DNA from: Erodium maritimum | Taxonomy: Eukaryota > Streptophyta > Magnoliopsida > Geraniales > Geraniaceae | Length of the DNA: 64,000 bases | Assembly (NCBI GenBank): GCA_963921825.1 | Contig: OY997588.1 | Span: 123,438,715 to 123,502,714, forward strand | Direction of reading: 5' to 3' | Shown: positions 23,803-34,795 of the stretch, in pieces | How positions within the stretch are numbered: position 1 is the first letter of the stretch | Layout: each line of letters starts with the position of its first letter | Notes under the pieces: generated by a model | Database searches by the model: none | The model's input: only the letters and a program-made list of their open reading frames with translations | Told to the model about the DNA's origin: nothing | Program-made: the position numbers and the translations under genes

Positions 23803-24750
23803 CTGAGCATCGAGGACTTGCTCTCGGAGGGTTCCATGAAGATGCTTTGCTTCCCACCATCACCACTGTTGAGATCCTTCAGGATTTCCGGTACCCCTTC
23901 CCCCTTTTCGTATTATGTCCTTGCCTATATGACGTTCGAATACTGTGTGTGACGGTTCTAGTGAAAAAGATTTAGTGAGTCATTTCTCTTTCTATTTGAT
24001 TTTAGTGGGCCAAGAGCATGTTCCTTAACGTACATCGATGTTCTGATATAAATATTTATAAAACTGTAACTTTCGCTCAAAAAAAAGGTATACGGTACGG
24101 TAAGTACCGAAATATAGTTTTTCCTTTCAATTCAATTAATTATTTGAGTTCATATTGCATCTCAAACCTCCGGCTTCCATCTCGGACACGGGAGTATCAT
24201 GAACTTCATCTTTTCTTGTGCAACCCTACCCATCCTGTACATATATTTCATATTTTACTTATACTACGGCGATAAATCGAGGATGTTACATTCATTACTG
24301 ATCCCTATCCTGAACATGCATACAATTATATTTACGTTCAATAATAAACTCTCTAACCCAAACAAAAACTTAATGGGAGAGTTGTAAACTGAAGAGGATT
24401 GATAATATTTCTGGTGGGAAATTTAAGTGCACAAAACCAGAAGATGAATTTGTTGGAGAAGAATAAGCAATTAATGAATGCTACTCAAAGTATAGTCTTG
24501 TATATGGCAGACATGCAGAACTGTGTGCGAATAAATAAATGAAGGCGTGGCTTTAAGTGTGCACTGGCCTCTCTTCCTTAATGAGACCTACTTATGTCAC
24601 CAACGCTTCCACATCGGTGCCTGACTTGCATTCAATTTCCCTCACAACCCTCTATTCATCTCCTACCTCTGGTTTAACTCCAATCCTTACACATTCCTTT
24701 GAAATCCATACTTTTCTTAGAAATTAGTGTTCATGCAATTTTTTTGGAAA
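23803..24750. other. Intergenic stretch, no gene seen
   Basis: Several short frames exist, but none has recognisable motifs or a plausible start. Nothing supports a gene or repeat here. Confidence 0.4.
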
Positions 24751-24808
24751 TGTTTCGCCTCATTATTCATTTCTCAAAAACAAACGGTAACATGGGAAAG
24801 ATCTCTTA

Positions 24809-27036
24809 TAGCATCCACAATAATCTCACTGGCAGCCGGCGAGATGGTGCTGGCGAGATGGTTTAAAATATTGGTTTTCAATCTCCCAGCCAGCTCACCG
24901 CCAGCGAGCTCTGCAGTGGCGTTTCTGTTGCTGGCGGGGAGGCGCCGACGAGATGGGGAAAATAGTTTTTTTTAAAGGATTGTTTTATGTAAAAACAAAT
25001 ATTAAATGGAAAAACAAATATTAAATGGAAAAACAACAAGTATTAATCGTGTCAAGTTCAAGTTCGATCAAAGCTCGATCACACAGCTTTGCCTTGGCTG
25101 AGAGGACGATTAAGATGGCGAGAAACACAAGTTCCGGAGTTAGCATTTACAACTTGAGAAAAGTGGTCATCACACCAAACGGTATAGAAAAAATGGAACG
25201 CCCGACAAAATCAAAATATACCAATACGCATAAACATCACAGATAAAATGGTACAAAAGATGAGTTGAAGAAGAAGCTACTGAATGAACTAGAACTGAAC
25301 TTAAAACCTGATAAAGGAAAATAACAGCTAGGCGCCTCCAAATTTATTCCAGAGGTGTTCGACGAGATCATCCTTCAACCGGTAATTCATCCGTTCATTT
25401 TGCATCCTCGTAGTGTTTCCAAGTATGACATTGGTCGGGACGAAGCCTCCTCATGCAATATGTGGTTGACTTGGACCACCTTCTTCTGTTTGTTCAATGT
25501 ACCCGTCGTACGTATGACGTTCAGCCTCAACTATCATATTGTGCAGTATAATGCACACATTCATGACCAAACCGATAGACTTGGGAACCCACAAGCGGCT
25601 CGGTTGTTTGATAATGTGAAACCGAGCTTGGAGTACACCGAAAGCTCGTTCCACATCCTTTCTGCACGCTTCTTGGACTTCAACATACTTCTTCTGCTTC
25701 GGAGTTTGAGGTAATGGAATTGTTTTTACAAACACTGACCACGAAGGGTATATACCATCAACAAGATAATACGGGAGTGTGTAATTATTACCATTTATCG
25801 TGTATTCAACCGGTGATTGCCAACCGTTGATAACGTCCGTGAACAGTTTTGAATGGTTCAGCACCGTCAAATCGTTGTTCGAGCCCGCCATGCCGAAGAA
25901 CGAGTGTTTAAATCCATAAGTCGCGAGTAGCAACTGCCTCAAGGACAACGGTTGGACTATTACCGTGGTCCCTCCGGGAATGTGCTCCTCGAAGGGCCTT
26001 TGGGCAGTTCTTCCACTCCCAGTGCATGCAGTCAAGACTTCCAAGAATGCCCAGGAATCCTCGCGCTTCATTAACCGCCAAAATGTGGTACATATCAGCC
26101 TGTGTAGGTTTACGCCAGTATGTAGGACCAAAGACTCTATTTAGTCCACTGCAAAAATTTCGCAAACATTCCAAAGAAGTTGTTTCCCCTATCTTCAAGT
26201 ACTCATCCAACCCATCAGCTCGATTCCGTAACATAACTGCCTAATGGCGGCAGTACATTTCTGATACGGAGAAAATGAAACTTAGGAACATGCATATAAC
26301 CTTTCCTTGAAGTAATCATCGTGCTGCTCCAATGCATGTACGATACGGAGGAACACAGACTTTGGCATTCTGAACTGACGCCGAAACTGCAACTCGGTGC
26401 AAACAAGGTGGGTGTTGAAGTAGTCCTTCATTAACCGTTCGTTTGCGGCTACCCGGTCACGTGGAATGTATTTTCGCTTCCGTGGTGGAGAATCGACCAA
26501 AGCGTCGTCTAACGACCCCCCATCGGTGGATAGATAGTCCTCGAGCATCTCGTCTGAAATAGAATTGAAATCAACATCGTCGGGTAGGTTGGCCATGATG
26601 ACGGACAAACAAGAATGTGGGTCGGGACGATGCTTTCTGAGAAAGATGAATAGTGAGAGTAGAGAGTTTGTGATTTTTAGTTTGTGATGGTAGGTTTTTA
26701 TAAGGGTTTAGGGTTGGTTTAAACATAAATGTTGTAGTTATGGTGTGTGTTTTTTAACATAAAAAACGAGGATCAAGGTTCTTCTATTGGACATTTAGAT
26801 TTTTGTGGATAATATAGGTGTGTCTTATTTTAAATTAAAGTTAACAATGATCAAGAGTATTCTATTGGACAAAAAGGATTTTGGAGGATAGACTAGCCGT
26901 TGCAGCCGGCGTGATTTGCCAGCGAGAAGATCGTCGCCAGCCATCCTCGCCAGCGCGCTCCCCGCCTGCTCCCCGCCAGCTCCTCGCCTACGTTTTCTCC
27001 CCGCCATCGCCTTACCGTCCATGGTTGTGGATGCTC
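24809..27036 (-). mobile_element. PIF/Harbinger DNA transposon (one-gene, inactive)
   Basis: A TTA target duplication (24806-24808 and 27037-27039) flanks inverted ends reading tagcatccacaa on the left and the complement of gagcatccacaac on the right. Subterminal regions on both sides are rich in ggcgag/gccagc repeats. Inside is a DDE transposase on the - strand. There is no Myb/trihelix companion gene, so the 2,228-bp element is either a deletion derivative or relied on another copy. The TTA duplication, the agcatccacaa-type ends and the transposase family agree with one another. Confidence 0.92.
25451..26608 (-). pseudogene. PIF/Harbinger DDE transposase, broken
   Basis: Reading from 26608: an acidic N-terminus, a basic PPRKRKYIPRD patch, then the helix region (QFRRQFRMPKSVFLRIV), then the DDE_4 nuclease. 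The catalytic residues are visible: D in GSLDCMHWEWKNCP (near 26040), D in YYLVDGIYPSW (near 25755) and E in RKDVERAFGVLQARF (near 25650). The GSNND segment (near 25880) is also typical. A stop after ERLYACS (about 26282), a frameshift near 26220 and another near 25905 split the protein into three frames. It would cut and paste the element at TTA sites. Apart from the breaks the sequence is well conserved, so the loss is fairly recent. Confidence 0.92.
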
Positions 27037-27520
27037 TTATAGGCGAGATATAGTACAGAGACCCGTTCATCTCATGTGTTTCTGGCCTTTTGGTATCCTA
27101 GGCTACATAACATACTTTTATGACAACAAATAGAAGTTACACGACAACATGAGTTTCGCTCGATTACGCAAGACTATGGTTCTAAATACTCTCCGGGTGG
27201 TTGTCTTAGCTTGCGAGGTGATGACCCGAGTCACCTCAAGGAACATGACCTCTCCAAATGTTACGTTTCATTAGTCATTTTCAAAAACATACGATAACAT
27301 AGGAAAGGTTCCTTATAGGTGAGATATAGTCTGGAGACCCCGTTCATCACATGTATTTCGGCAGCTTAAGCTACATAAAATAATTCTATGACAAAAAATA
27401 GAAGTTACACGACAACATGAGATTAGCGCGATTACGCAGACCAAGGCTTTAAATACTCTCCGGGTGGTTGTCTTAGCTTGCGAGGTGATGACCCGAGTCA
27501 CCCCAAGAAACATTATCATT
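27037..27520. repeat. Tandem duplication of an approximately 270-bp segment, copy 1 hosting the Harbinger element
   Basis: Copy 1 (24750-24808 continuing at 27037-27250) and copy 2 (about 27255-27520) share ttataggcgagatatagt, gaagttacacgacaacatga and ctccgggtggttgtcttagc with moderate divergence. The Harbinger element sits at the shared ttatagg site in copy 1, and copy 2 keeps the empty site. I recognise no coding sequence in the unit. Confidence 0.8.
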
Positions 27521-27599
27521 CCATATAGGGACACAGTAGGTTTGGAGGGTTGTTTCATCTTCCACCCCACCCCCTAACTCTCATACCGCCTGTCCGGAC

Positions 27600-27780
27600 T
27601 CTTGACGGGCTGCTGTCTTGGTTTGCTGAGGTAAGACGAGTCCCAAATCGATACAGAGAGGTTCATACAGCTCGCCCGATATAAGGCCCAATGGTATCGA
27701 TACAAAGAGGTTGATACGGCTCGCCCGATTTTGGGCCCAATAGGATTACACCACCCACTGGGCCCCGTCCTTGAGGGTCA
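27600..27780. repeat. Short two-copy repeat before the Athila LTR
   Basis: Two copies of atcgatacagagaggttcat plus a cggctcgcccgat and gggcccaat segment lie about 60 bp apart. Function unknown. Confidence 0.6.
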
Positions 27781-27850
27781 AGATCCTTGTCGAGGATGTA
27801 GGGTAGGCCTCAACAAGAAGCACACCCCTGAGTCTGGCGATGATGGGTGA

Positions 27851-28690
27851 TGTGAACGTAAAATACATCCATTTGAGATGTTTTTAGCCCACATTCTTGA
27901 GCTTTTAAGTCCCGGGATGTTGAACTTTGATGAGTATTTCTCTTGGTTTGCGCAGTTGATCAATCTCCAGAGGAATCGGGACATTCGAGACGGAATTGGA
28001 GCGAATTGGATCAAAAATGCCAAAAGTCAAAATGATAAAGCCTCACCCACAAAACCACCCTCTAGGCCGCGGCGGTCTTGCCCACCAGACTGCGAGCCAG
28101 ACCCTCGGATTGTTGTGGTCTGCTAAAGTCTCGCCTACCAAACCACCCTTCAAGCTGCATCCGTCTTGCCCACCAGACCGCGAGGCAGGCCCTACTGATT
28201 CTCTGTTCTGCTAAAGCCTCGCCCGTAGATCGCGGGTCAGGCCCTCGCCGCACGACTGGGCCTTTTTCCACTTCGTTTCAGACTCGTTTTTTCAACCCTA
28301 CTTAAATCAAAAGTTAGGTTTAGAAGGGGGATTACGAAATTAAGAGAGGAACATGTTTTTGGGAGATAAAAGAGCACACTTGGAGACTTGGAGAATGATT
28401 TTAGAGAAGATCAAAGGAGAGACACGATAACTATATCGAAGGTTCTTTGTATTTTGGATTAAGATTGGATATTTGTATTTCTTTTAAATTTAATATGATT
28501 ATCATTGTTTCAATCCATATTTTGTGTTCTCATTCCATTGATATGAACTAAAAGCCTATTGATCTAGGGCTAGGGGAACGATGTGTTGAATTGATTTAGC
28601 TTGGTTCGGTTATACGTTTGTTAAACTAGTATTAGGATTTTGACTATCTAATTCTGCTCGTATTGCTTTGTCGCCTTGATCACGTGATAA
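27851..28690 (+). repeat. Athila-type LTR, left part
   Basis: Probable start tgtgaacgtaaaatacatcc. It is interrupted at 28700 by the MULE and continues at 35069-35280. No second LTR copy lies in the window, so the boundary rests on the primer site and on the style of the sequence only. Confidence 0.55.
28020..28240. repeat. Tandem repeat in the Athila LTR, about 100 bp, two and a half copies
   Basis: Blocks aaagcctcgccc, aaaccaccct, cttgcccaccagac and caggccct recur in the same order. The copies have diverged. Confidence 0.75.
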
Positions 28691-28699
28691 TTGATTAAA
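28691..28699. repeat. 9-bp target-site duplication of the MULE
   Basis: ttgattaaa is repeated exactly at 35060-35068. Confidence 0.95.
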
Positions 28700-28965
28700 G
28701 GGTTATTATCATCCGAGTACCCTAAAAATACTTGGTTTTCATCCGAGTACCCTAAAAATTCTTTGCGACAGTTTAGTACCCAAACCATACTTTGTCTTTC
28801 ATATTAGTACCCAAACGCTTACGGCGTCAAATTTTGTACGGAAACAGGTCACACGTGCCCCTCATGTGCCACTTGATGACTTGAAATGTCCATTATACCC
28901 TCCTCCCCGATTGATCTCTTTTCCTCTCTCAGACACGACCCTCACTTCACTCTCTCAGACGAACT
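28700..28965. repeat. Left terminal inverted repeat of the MULE
   Basis: It is the inverted match of 34796-35059, and weaker similarity continues to about 29000. Inside, gagtaccctaaaaat occurs twice and agtacccaaac twice. As the region just upstream of the transposase start it is the probable promoter. Confidence 0.93.
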
Positions 28966-29117
28966 TCACTCTCTCAGACACACGAAGACGAAGACGAAGG
29001 AGGAGACGACGAGCTTCAGGAAGCAGAGGTAGACGACGAGCTAGGACTAGGGAGGAGGACCTTACAACTCGAACACGAAGCGCAATTCAGAGGAAGTAGG
29101 TTCGCGATTCAGACGAG

Positions 29118-32100
29118 ATGAGGAGAGTAAGTGTTCTGAATCGATTTCGATAGTTAGGGTTTCAGAATAGGAAAAAAAGTGCTTCGTTTGTTTGTTTAAA
29201 CGATTAAGGCGAATGATTTTGATTTGTAGGGTTGAGGAATATGATTTTTAGGGTTTAGGGTTTTGATTTTAGGTTTCCATTTGTTTGTTTTAACGAATTA
29301 GGGATCAGTTATGTTGTAAATTGTTGGTTTTGATTCCGTATATGTGCAGAAACGTGGTGTTGTAAAACCAAATCGTGTTGCTGCTGATGATCCCTTTCTT
29401 CAGAAACCTTTTTGTGTTGAACTGCATTTTGGGGGCAGGTTTGTGGGAGGTGATAATAGGTATGAGGGGGGTTCTGTACGAGTGTTTCTTGTCCGTGAGG
29501 ATGAATGTAGCTTCTACAAACTGTCCTACTTAGTGCATGAGGTAGGATGTGAGCCCACAAGTACCCTGCACTTTAAAGAAAGAAATGTAGTTAGGAATAT
29601 TGTTAATGATGATAAGTGTGTAGGTAGATGGTTGAAGAGGTACAAAGGTACAAGGGCAGCTAGGAAGTTGTATGTAATAGATGGAGAACCACTACTATAT
29701 ATGGTGTCTCCGAGTGGGGTTATCTTGGGAGGGAGTGAGGCAAAGAAGAATGGGACTATAGGTTTACAAGTGATGAAACCGAAGGAGAGATAGAAATTGT
29801 ATGAGGATGAGAATGAATATTTCTCTAGAAAAGGTCTTATTCATATGATAAAACATGGGCATAAGTTAGACAAATTCTCCATGTTGGATGGAAGGAGGAT
29901 TATTCAGGTGGTTCCAAGTGACAATGAAGAAGAGGGCTTGGATGGAGGTCATGGTCAGAGGGGAAGTTTTTTTGGTATGAAAAACAATTACTCTTTATTT
30001 TTGTATTATGATATTATGTGTTAAGAACCCTAAAAATGTACAATTTTTATTTGTAATGTGATGTTGTTTGTAGGATATGATAGTGATGATGAAGATGAGT
30101 ATGAGGATAGTGATGGAGAAGCAGATTATGGGTGTGGTGGTAGGGATGGAGAAGAAGCCCATGCCAATGATGGTACTGATGAAGCAACAGAATATGGCTT
30201 TGGTGGTAGTGATGGAGAAGAAGTGTATGTCCGTTTTGAATGAACCAGCAAGGGAAGAGATTAATGAGGATGATGATACAAATATGGGTAAGTAACATAT
30301 TCTGATTTGTTGTTAAGAATTCATTACATTTAGGTATGTAACTGATATTCAGATGGTTTTGTGTACAGAAGATGAAGATGATGATGGTTTGATGGATGGT
30401 CCTCAATATCCAGAGGATGACGATGAAGAGGACTTGGTGGATGGTACTGTATATCCAGATTGTCTGCACATAGGGGAGTATGATAGTGATGGTGATAGGG
30501 TTCATGGAGGACATGGATGGAAGGATGCAGTGGAATCTGAGAAAGATGGTATGCAGAATTCTGAGAATGAGGAAGAGGTTGCTGAACCTACAGTTTCTGA
30601 GGAGGATGAAGAGGAAGATCAAGTGGTAGAGGTGGAAGGAGATAAAGCATTTGACCCCAGGTGGATAGATGGACGTAGGGTATGTGACGTAGAAGACTTG
30701 AGGAAGAAAGTCTTGATGGGTATGAATGTGTTGTTCAAGAATGCAACAGCATTCAGGAAATTGTTCATAGCCTATACTCTCAAACATGGCTGGCAATTTC
30801 GATGGAAGAGGAATGAGAAGCGAAAGGTTGCTGTTCAATGCAGGCACAAGCTCTGCAATTTCTGGTGCTGGGCTGGTTTCTACAAGAAGACGAATGTTCC
30901 GGAGATAAGGAAGTGGAAGCCTCATCTGAAATACTGCCCAAGGAAAATGGGGAAAAAGCAGTCTCTGCAGATTTTTTATCACACAAATTTGCAAAAGAGA
31001 TCACTCGGGCACCTACGATGATGAAGGATGATTTGGCAGCCCTTATCCTAGATAAACTGCAGTGCAAAGTCAGTGATCAGATGTTGTATCGAACCTTGAG
31101 GAGAGCCAGGCTACAGACTGAAGAGGACTTGGCAGCACAGTACAATGACTTGTACACTTATTGCGAGGTTATTCGTCAATCCAATCCAGGAAGCAAGGCG
31201 GTGTTAGCAGTTGAACATGATGTGTACCCACCCGAGCCCGGTAGTCAGCCACGGTTCTTGAGGATGTACATTCGATACCAAGCACAGAAAGAGGGTTTCC
31301 TTACTGGATGTAGGCCAATCGTTGGGGTAGATGGTTGCCATCTAAAAGGAAGGTTTGGTGGCCAACTCCTAGCAGCCGTAGGGTTTGACGCTGATGGAGG
31401 GATGTTCCCACTTTGTATTGCTGTGGTTGAGCAAGAAAACAAGGCATCTTGGAGATGTTTTTTGGAACACTTCTTCGAGGACTACGAGACGGATGTTCTG
31501 AGACATTGGGTGTTCATGTCTGATAGGCAGAAGGTAAGTTGTCCTCTATATTTTTCATTCATACTTCATACTTACTTGTTTCCATACCCAATGCAATAAA
31601 AATGTGCTTCTTCCATGTATGGGCTGGTGTCCCTATTCAGAGAGCGGTTGCCCAACACAGAACACCGATTCTGCTTGAGGTATATGTACGAGAATTTGGT
31701 CCTCAAGTTCAAGGATGCAGAATTAGACTCACTGCTCTACGAATGTGCGAAAGCTTCATCTGTAGAGAGGTTTGAGCAACGAATGGAGGAGATGAAGAGG
31801 CTGAATGTGGATGCCCGTAACTGGCTACGGGATATTGACCCATCAGGTTGGTCCAAGGCATTTTATTCAAGTAGGGCTAGTAGTGACATTCAAGTAAATT
31901 CCATGAGTGAGTGTTTCAACAACTGGATGAGGAAGGGTAGTTCTAAGAGTATTTTAGATCTTTGTGAGTTTTATAGGATTAAGTTGATGAAAATGTTCTT
32001 CAAGAGGAGTCACAAGTTTGATGATCCAAGTAGTACCCTCACACCTTATGCAATTACAATCCTAGAAGAGAACAAAGTTAAGAGTATTGAGTGTGAAGCA

Positions 32101-33436
32101 ATAAATAGTGAGGACTTAATCTTTGAGGTTAAGGAGGGAGAAAGGAACTACATTGTGAACATGATAGAGGAGAAATGTTCATGTATGTCTTGGTTGTTAT
32201 GTAGGATACCATGTAGGCATGCAATTGCTGCATTAGTACATCTTAGGGTTGAACCAGAGGAGTATGTGAGTGACTACTACCATGTGAAGACCTATAAGAC
32301 CATTTACTCTCACTATGTCAAGCCCCTGCCAAGTAGGGATGATTGGCCACTCATCCCACACTACCCCAATGTTTTACTACCAATTGTGCAAATCCCACCT
32401 GGTAGACCTAGGACTAGGAGGGTTAAATCCAAGGCTGAAAAAATAATTGCAAAGGCTAAAGGAAAGTCCAAGGTCATGAAGTGCTATGTGTGTGGTGGGA
32501 AGGGGCATAATTCTCGAACATGTTATGTGAAAGACCATGGGGAGAGCAAGGCCAAAAGGAAAGTCAGAAAAGGGAAAAAATCTGGCCACACTACTACAGA
32601 GGATGAGTTCGCAGAGTTGATGGCTAAGAGGAAGGGCAAGGTCGAGGAGAACTTGCAAAAGAAGCGGAAAAGAGAGTGCTCCAAGGAGGAAATTGAAAAA
32701 AAAAGGCTTGATGCACTTGAAAAGTTGAACAAGAGGAGGAAACATACCAAAGACAAACAGGTATGAAACTGTCATACTAATCCTTGCTGAATTTTTGCAT
32801 TCCATGATGAAACTTTGTAACCTTCGATTTCAAAATATTCAATGTAGGCTGAGGCAACCACACCAGCTACGATGGGAAGTCAAACAGGTAGTCCAGCTGG
32901 TGCTGGCTTAGCTCAAGTTGACCTTAACAAAATCTGACAAAAGAATCAGGTATTAAACTGTCATTAAAATTACTTAACTCTTTTGACCTTTTCTGCTTGG
33001 ATAGAATATGTAGATGGGTATGAATATGACATTCCTTGATTTGTTTTGCAGAATGCTATGGGAAGTGAACCGAGTACTCCTGCTACATCACAACACCCAC
33101 CTGGTACTGGCTTAGCACAATCTGAGGTTAACAACACAAGTCAGAGTAATCAGGTATGAAACTGTCATACAAACCTTACCTGTTATGAACTTTCTGCTAC
33201 CATTCATATGGATTTACTTGCTGAAATCTTCAATTCCTTGCCAAAATCTTCTGCTGTAGATCCCCTTTGTGTCTCTGAGAGGACAAGAATCTGGGACAAC
33301 AGTAACTGAGGATGCCCAATTTGTGAGAGGACAAAGAGGCAGAGGAAGGGGGAGAGTACGAGGAAGAGGAAGGGGAAGAGGACCTTCAAGGAAATCCACC
33401 TCTACCACAAGATCTGCAGCAGCCCCTCCTCCTTGA
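29118..33436 (+). pseudogene. MURA-type MULE transposase, eight predicted exons, recently broken
   Basis: Predicted exons: 29118-29126, 29350-29974, 30074-30287, 30369-31533, 31621-32760, 32848-32949, 33052-33153, 33260-33436; reading phase matches across most joins. In order: N-terminal domain; acidic stretch; MuDR DNA-binding domain (exon 4, RHKLCNFWCWAG, HLKYCPRKMG); DDE nuclease with D in GVDGCHLKG, D in FMSDRQK and E in NSMSECFNNW; SWIM finger (CSCMSWLLCRIPCRHAI); CCHC knuckle (CYVCGGKGHNSRTC); Lys/Glu-rich coil; Arg/Gly-rich tail. It would cut and reinsert the element through its inverted repeats. Breaks: TAG at 29791, frameshifts near 30235 and 30950, a stop near the end of exon 6, and intron 31534-31620 ending in at rather than ag. 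All DDE and zinc ligands survive. Exon joins are inference. Confidence 0.9.
32848..33153 (+). repeat. Duplicated exon-intron unit in the transposase tail
   Basis: Predicted exons 6 (32848-32949) and 7 (33052-33153) are both exactly 102 nt and encode related segments (GSQTGSPAGAGLAQ versus a GS...GTGLAQ counterpart). Exons 5, 6 and 7 are each followed by caggtat(g/t)aaactgtcat. The copies arose by tandem duplication of one exon with its flanking intron. Confidence 0.8.
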
Positions 33437-34085
33437 ATTCCTTAGGGTTTGGGGAGTTTATTTTGTGGTAGTGGTAGGAATATGTCAACTTTTGGGAGGA
33501 TGGATATTTTTTGGACTTTTGTGGTGGTTGTAGAGGTAATTAATGTGGAAAGTAAGTTGTGCACATGTATGATGGGGACAAGGACACGATGTGTAAGACT
33601 TTACAGCCTTTTTGTTTTGGATGGATGAACACAAGACCTTTCTTATGTACACTTTGAATGCTATATTTTACCAACATTAAAAATTGTGTGTGAATGAGTT
33701 CTGATTTTCAAATGAGCAATATACTTTGTAGGTAAATAATTTCTGTGTGATTGAGTTTTGGACATTAGGTTTGTGGCCCACAAACAGATGGGTCATGTCA
33801 AAATGTATGAAAACTATTAGTTTCAGATTAGTACCCATCATCAAATTCAACAAGGAGGCCATTTCCATTCCCCTTTCTTTCAAGTACCAACTTTCAGATT
33901 AATACCCTTCTACAAATTGAACACAAGTAGGCACATTCCATTCACATTTCCTTAACATACCAACTTCAGATTCATATTCATCTATAAATTGAACACAAGG
34001 AGAGAAATTCCATTCCAATTCACTTACAATACCAAATGTCAGTCTACAACCCATAAGCTAATACAAGGAATTCATTACATTTTAC
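33437..34085. other. Shared 3' region between the converging MULE genes
   Basis: No protein is recognised. A short degenerate repeat (cacaaggaggccatttccattc-like) recurs several times at 33840-34030. Transcripts from both genes would end here. Confidence 0.5.
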
Positions 34086-34668
34086 CTAAGACCTAAGACA
34101 ATACAAAACCAGTCCTACAATGATGAACAACACAACAATTAAATTTCGGGGGATATCTTTCTTCAGATCCACCTCCATCCTCATCCTTAAATTGATTTCT
34201 TCTTTTCCAGGTACAGGAACCCCAACAATATTGCACGACTCTTCATCAATCCAACAGAAAAACTTGCACTTCCATCCACGCTATGAACAACATTTACCAG
34301 AAATTAGCCCAAAAATTGTAAAACCCTAATTTTGACATAAATTGAATAAGATTTCCCAGAAATTAGCCCCCAAATTTATAAAACCCTAATTTTCACACAA
34401 TTTGAGTAACACAAAAATTAGTTCAGATATGAACAACCTTTACCAGAAATTACCCCCAAAAAGTGTAAAACCCTAATTTTCACAGAAATTGAATAACACC
34501 AAAATTGGTTGAGCTTACATTGTACATCCCGCAGCCACCAAACCTTCTTCCAGGATTCTCCTTCGTCCTCGAGGTTTGTATGGCTGCTGGAACTTCACAG
34601 TAGCAGTACAACTCCTCAATCTTCATGTTCCGAAACCCAGAACTGGCGCCCTTTGATTTCATCGACAT
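34086..34668 (-). CDS. Small GRF zinc-finger protein with C-terminal membrane anchor, inside the MULE
   Basis: Two exons, 34668-34519 and 34280-34086. The intron has gtaagc and catag borders, and the reading phase is kept. The predicted protein has 114 residues. A GRF-type zinc finger fills residues 22-61: ligands C22, C24, C46 and C55, the signature ENPGRRFGGC, and KFFCWIDEE after the last ligand. A short basic/acidic linker leads to a hydrophobic segment (about 97-112, LIVVLFIIVGLVLYCL), probably a single membrane anchor. GRF fingers bind nucleic acid in known nucleases and topoisomerases; short plant GRF proteins with a tail anchor exist, but their role is not established to my knowledge. 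No stop or frameshift is visible. Upstream non-ATG starts would add up to eight residues. It runs against the transposase and starts next to the right inverted repeat. Whether it is an element gene or captured host DNA is open. Confidence 0.85.
34290..34510 (-). repeat. Intron repeats with three telo-box motifs
   Basis: The GRF intron is made of about three copies of accagaaattagcccc plus gtaaaaccctaattttcac. Each holds aaaccctaa (34321, 34381, 34468), which reads ttagggttt on the gene's sense strand. Telo boxes of this form are known regulatory motifs of plant genes. Confidence 0.8.
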
Positions 34669-34795
34669 CCAGGCTTCGTCTTCGCGGTGCAAGCTCCTCC
34701 TCCTTTGCTCCTCCTTCTCAATTGCGCGTCGTCTTCCTCTGCAGACTGCTCCTCCTTCGTCATCGAGCGTCTTCGTCTAAGAGAGTGAGAGAGTA

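Noticed and set aside
24809-27036. hAT-family assignment for the agcatccacaa-ended element
   Set aside because: The duplication is 3 bp (TTA), not 8 bp, and the transposase motifs are PIF/Harbinger.
28866-29099. Frame with a run of Arg codons near the left MULE inverted repeat
   Set aside because: It comes from a gaagacgaagacga-type repeat. The phase of exons 1 and 2 supports the start at 29118 instead.
30047-30994. Long antisense frame of 315 codons across the MULE transposase
   Set aside because: It is the complement of the acidic, GAT/GAA-rich transposase exons. Its Ile/His/Leu-rich composition reflects that bias and it has no motif.
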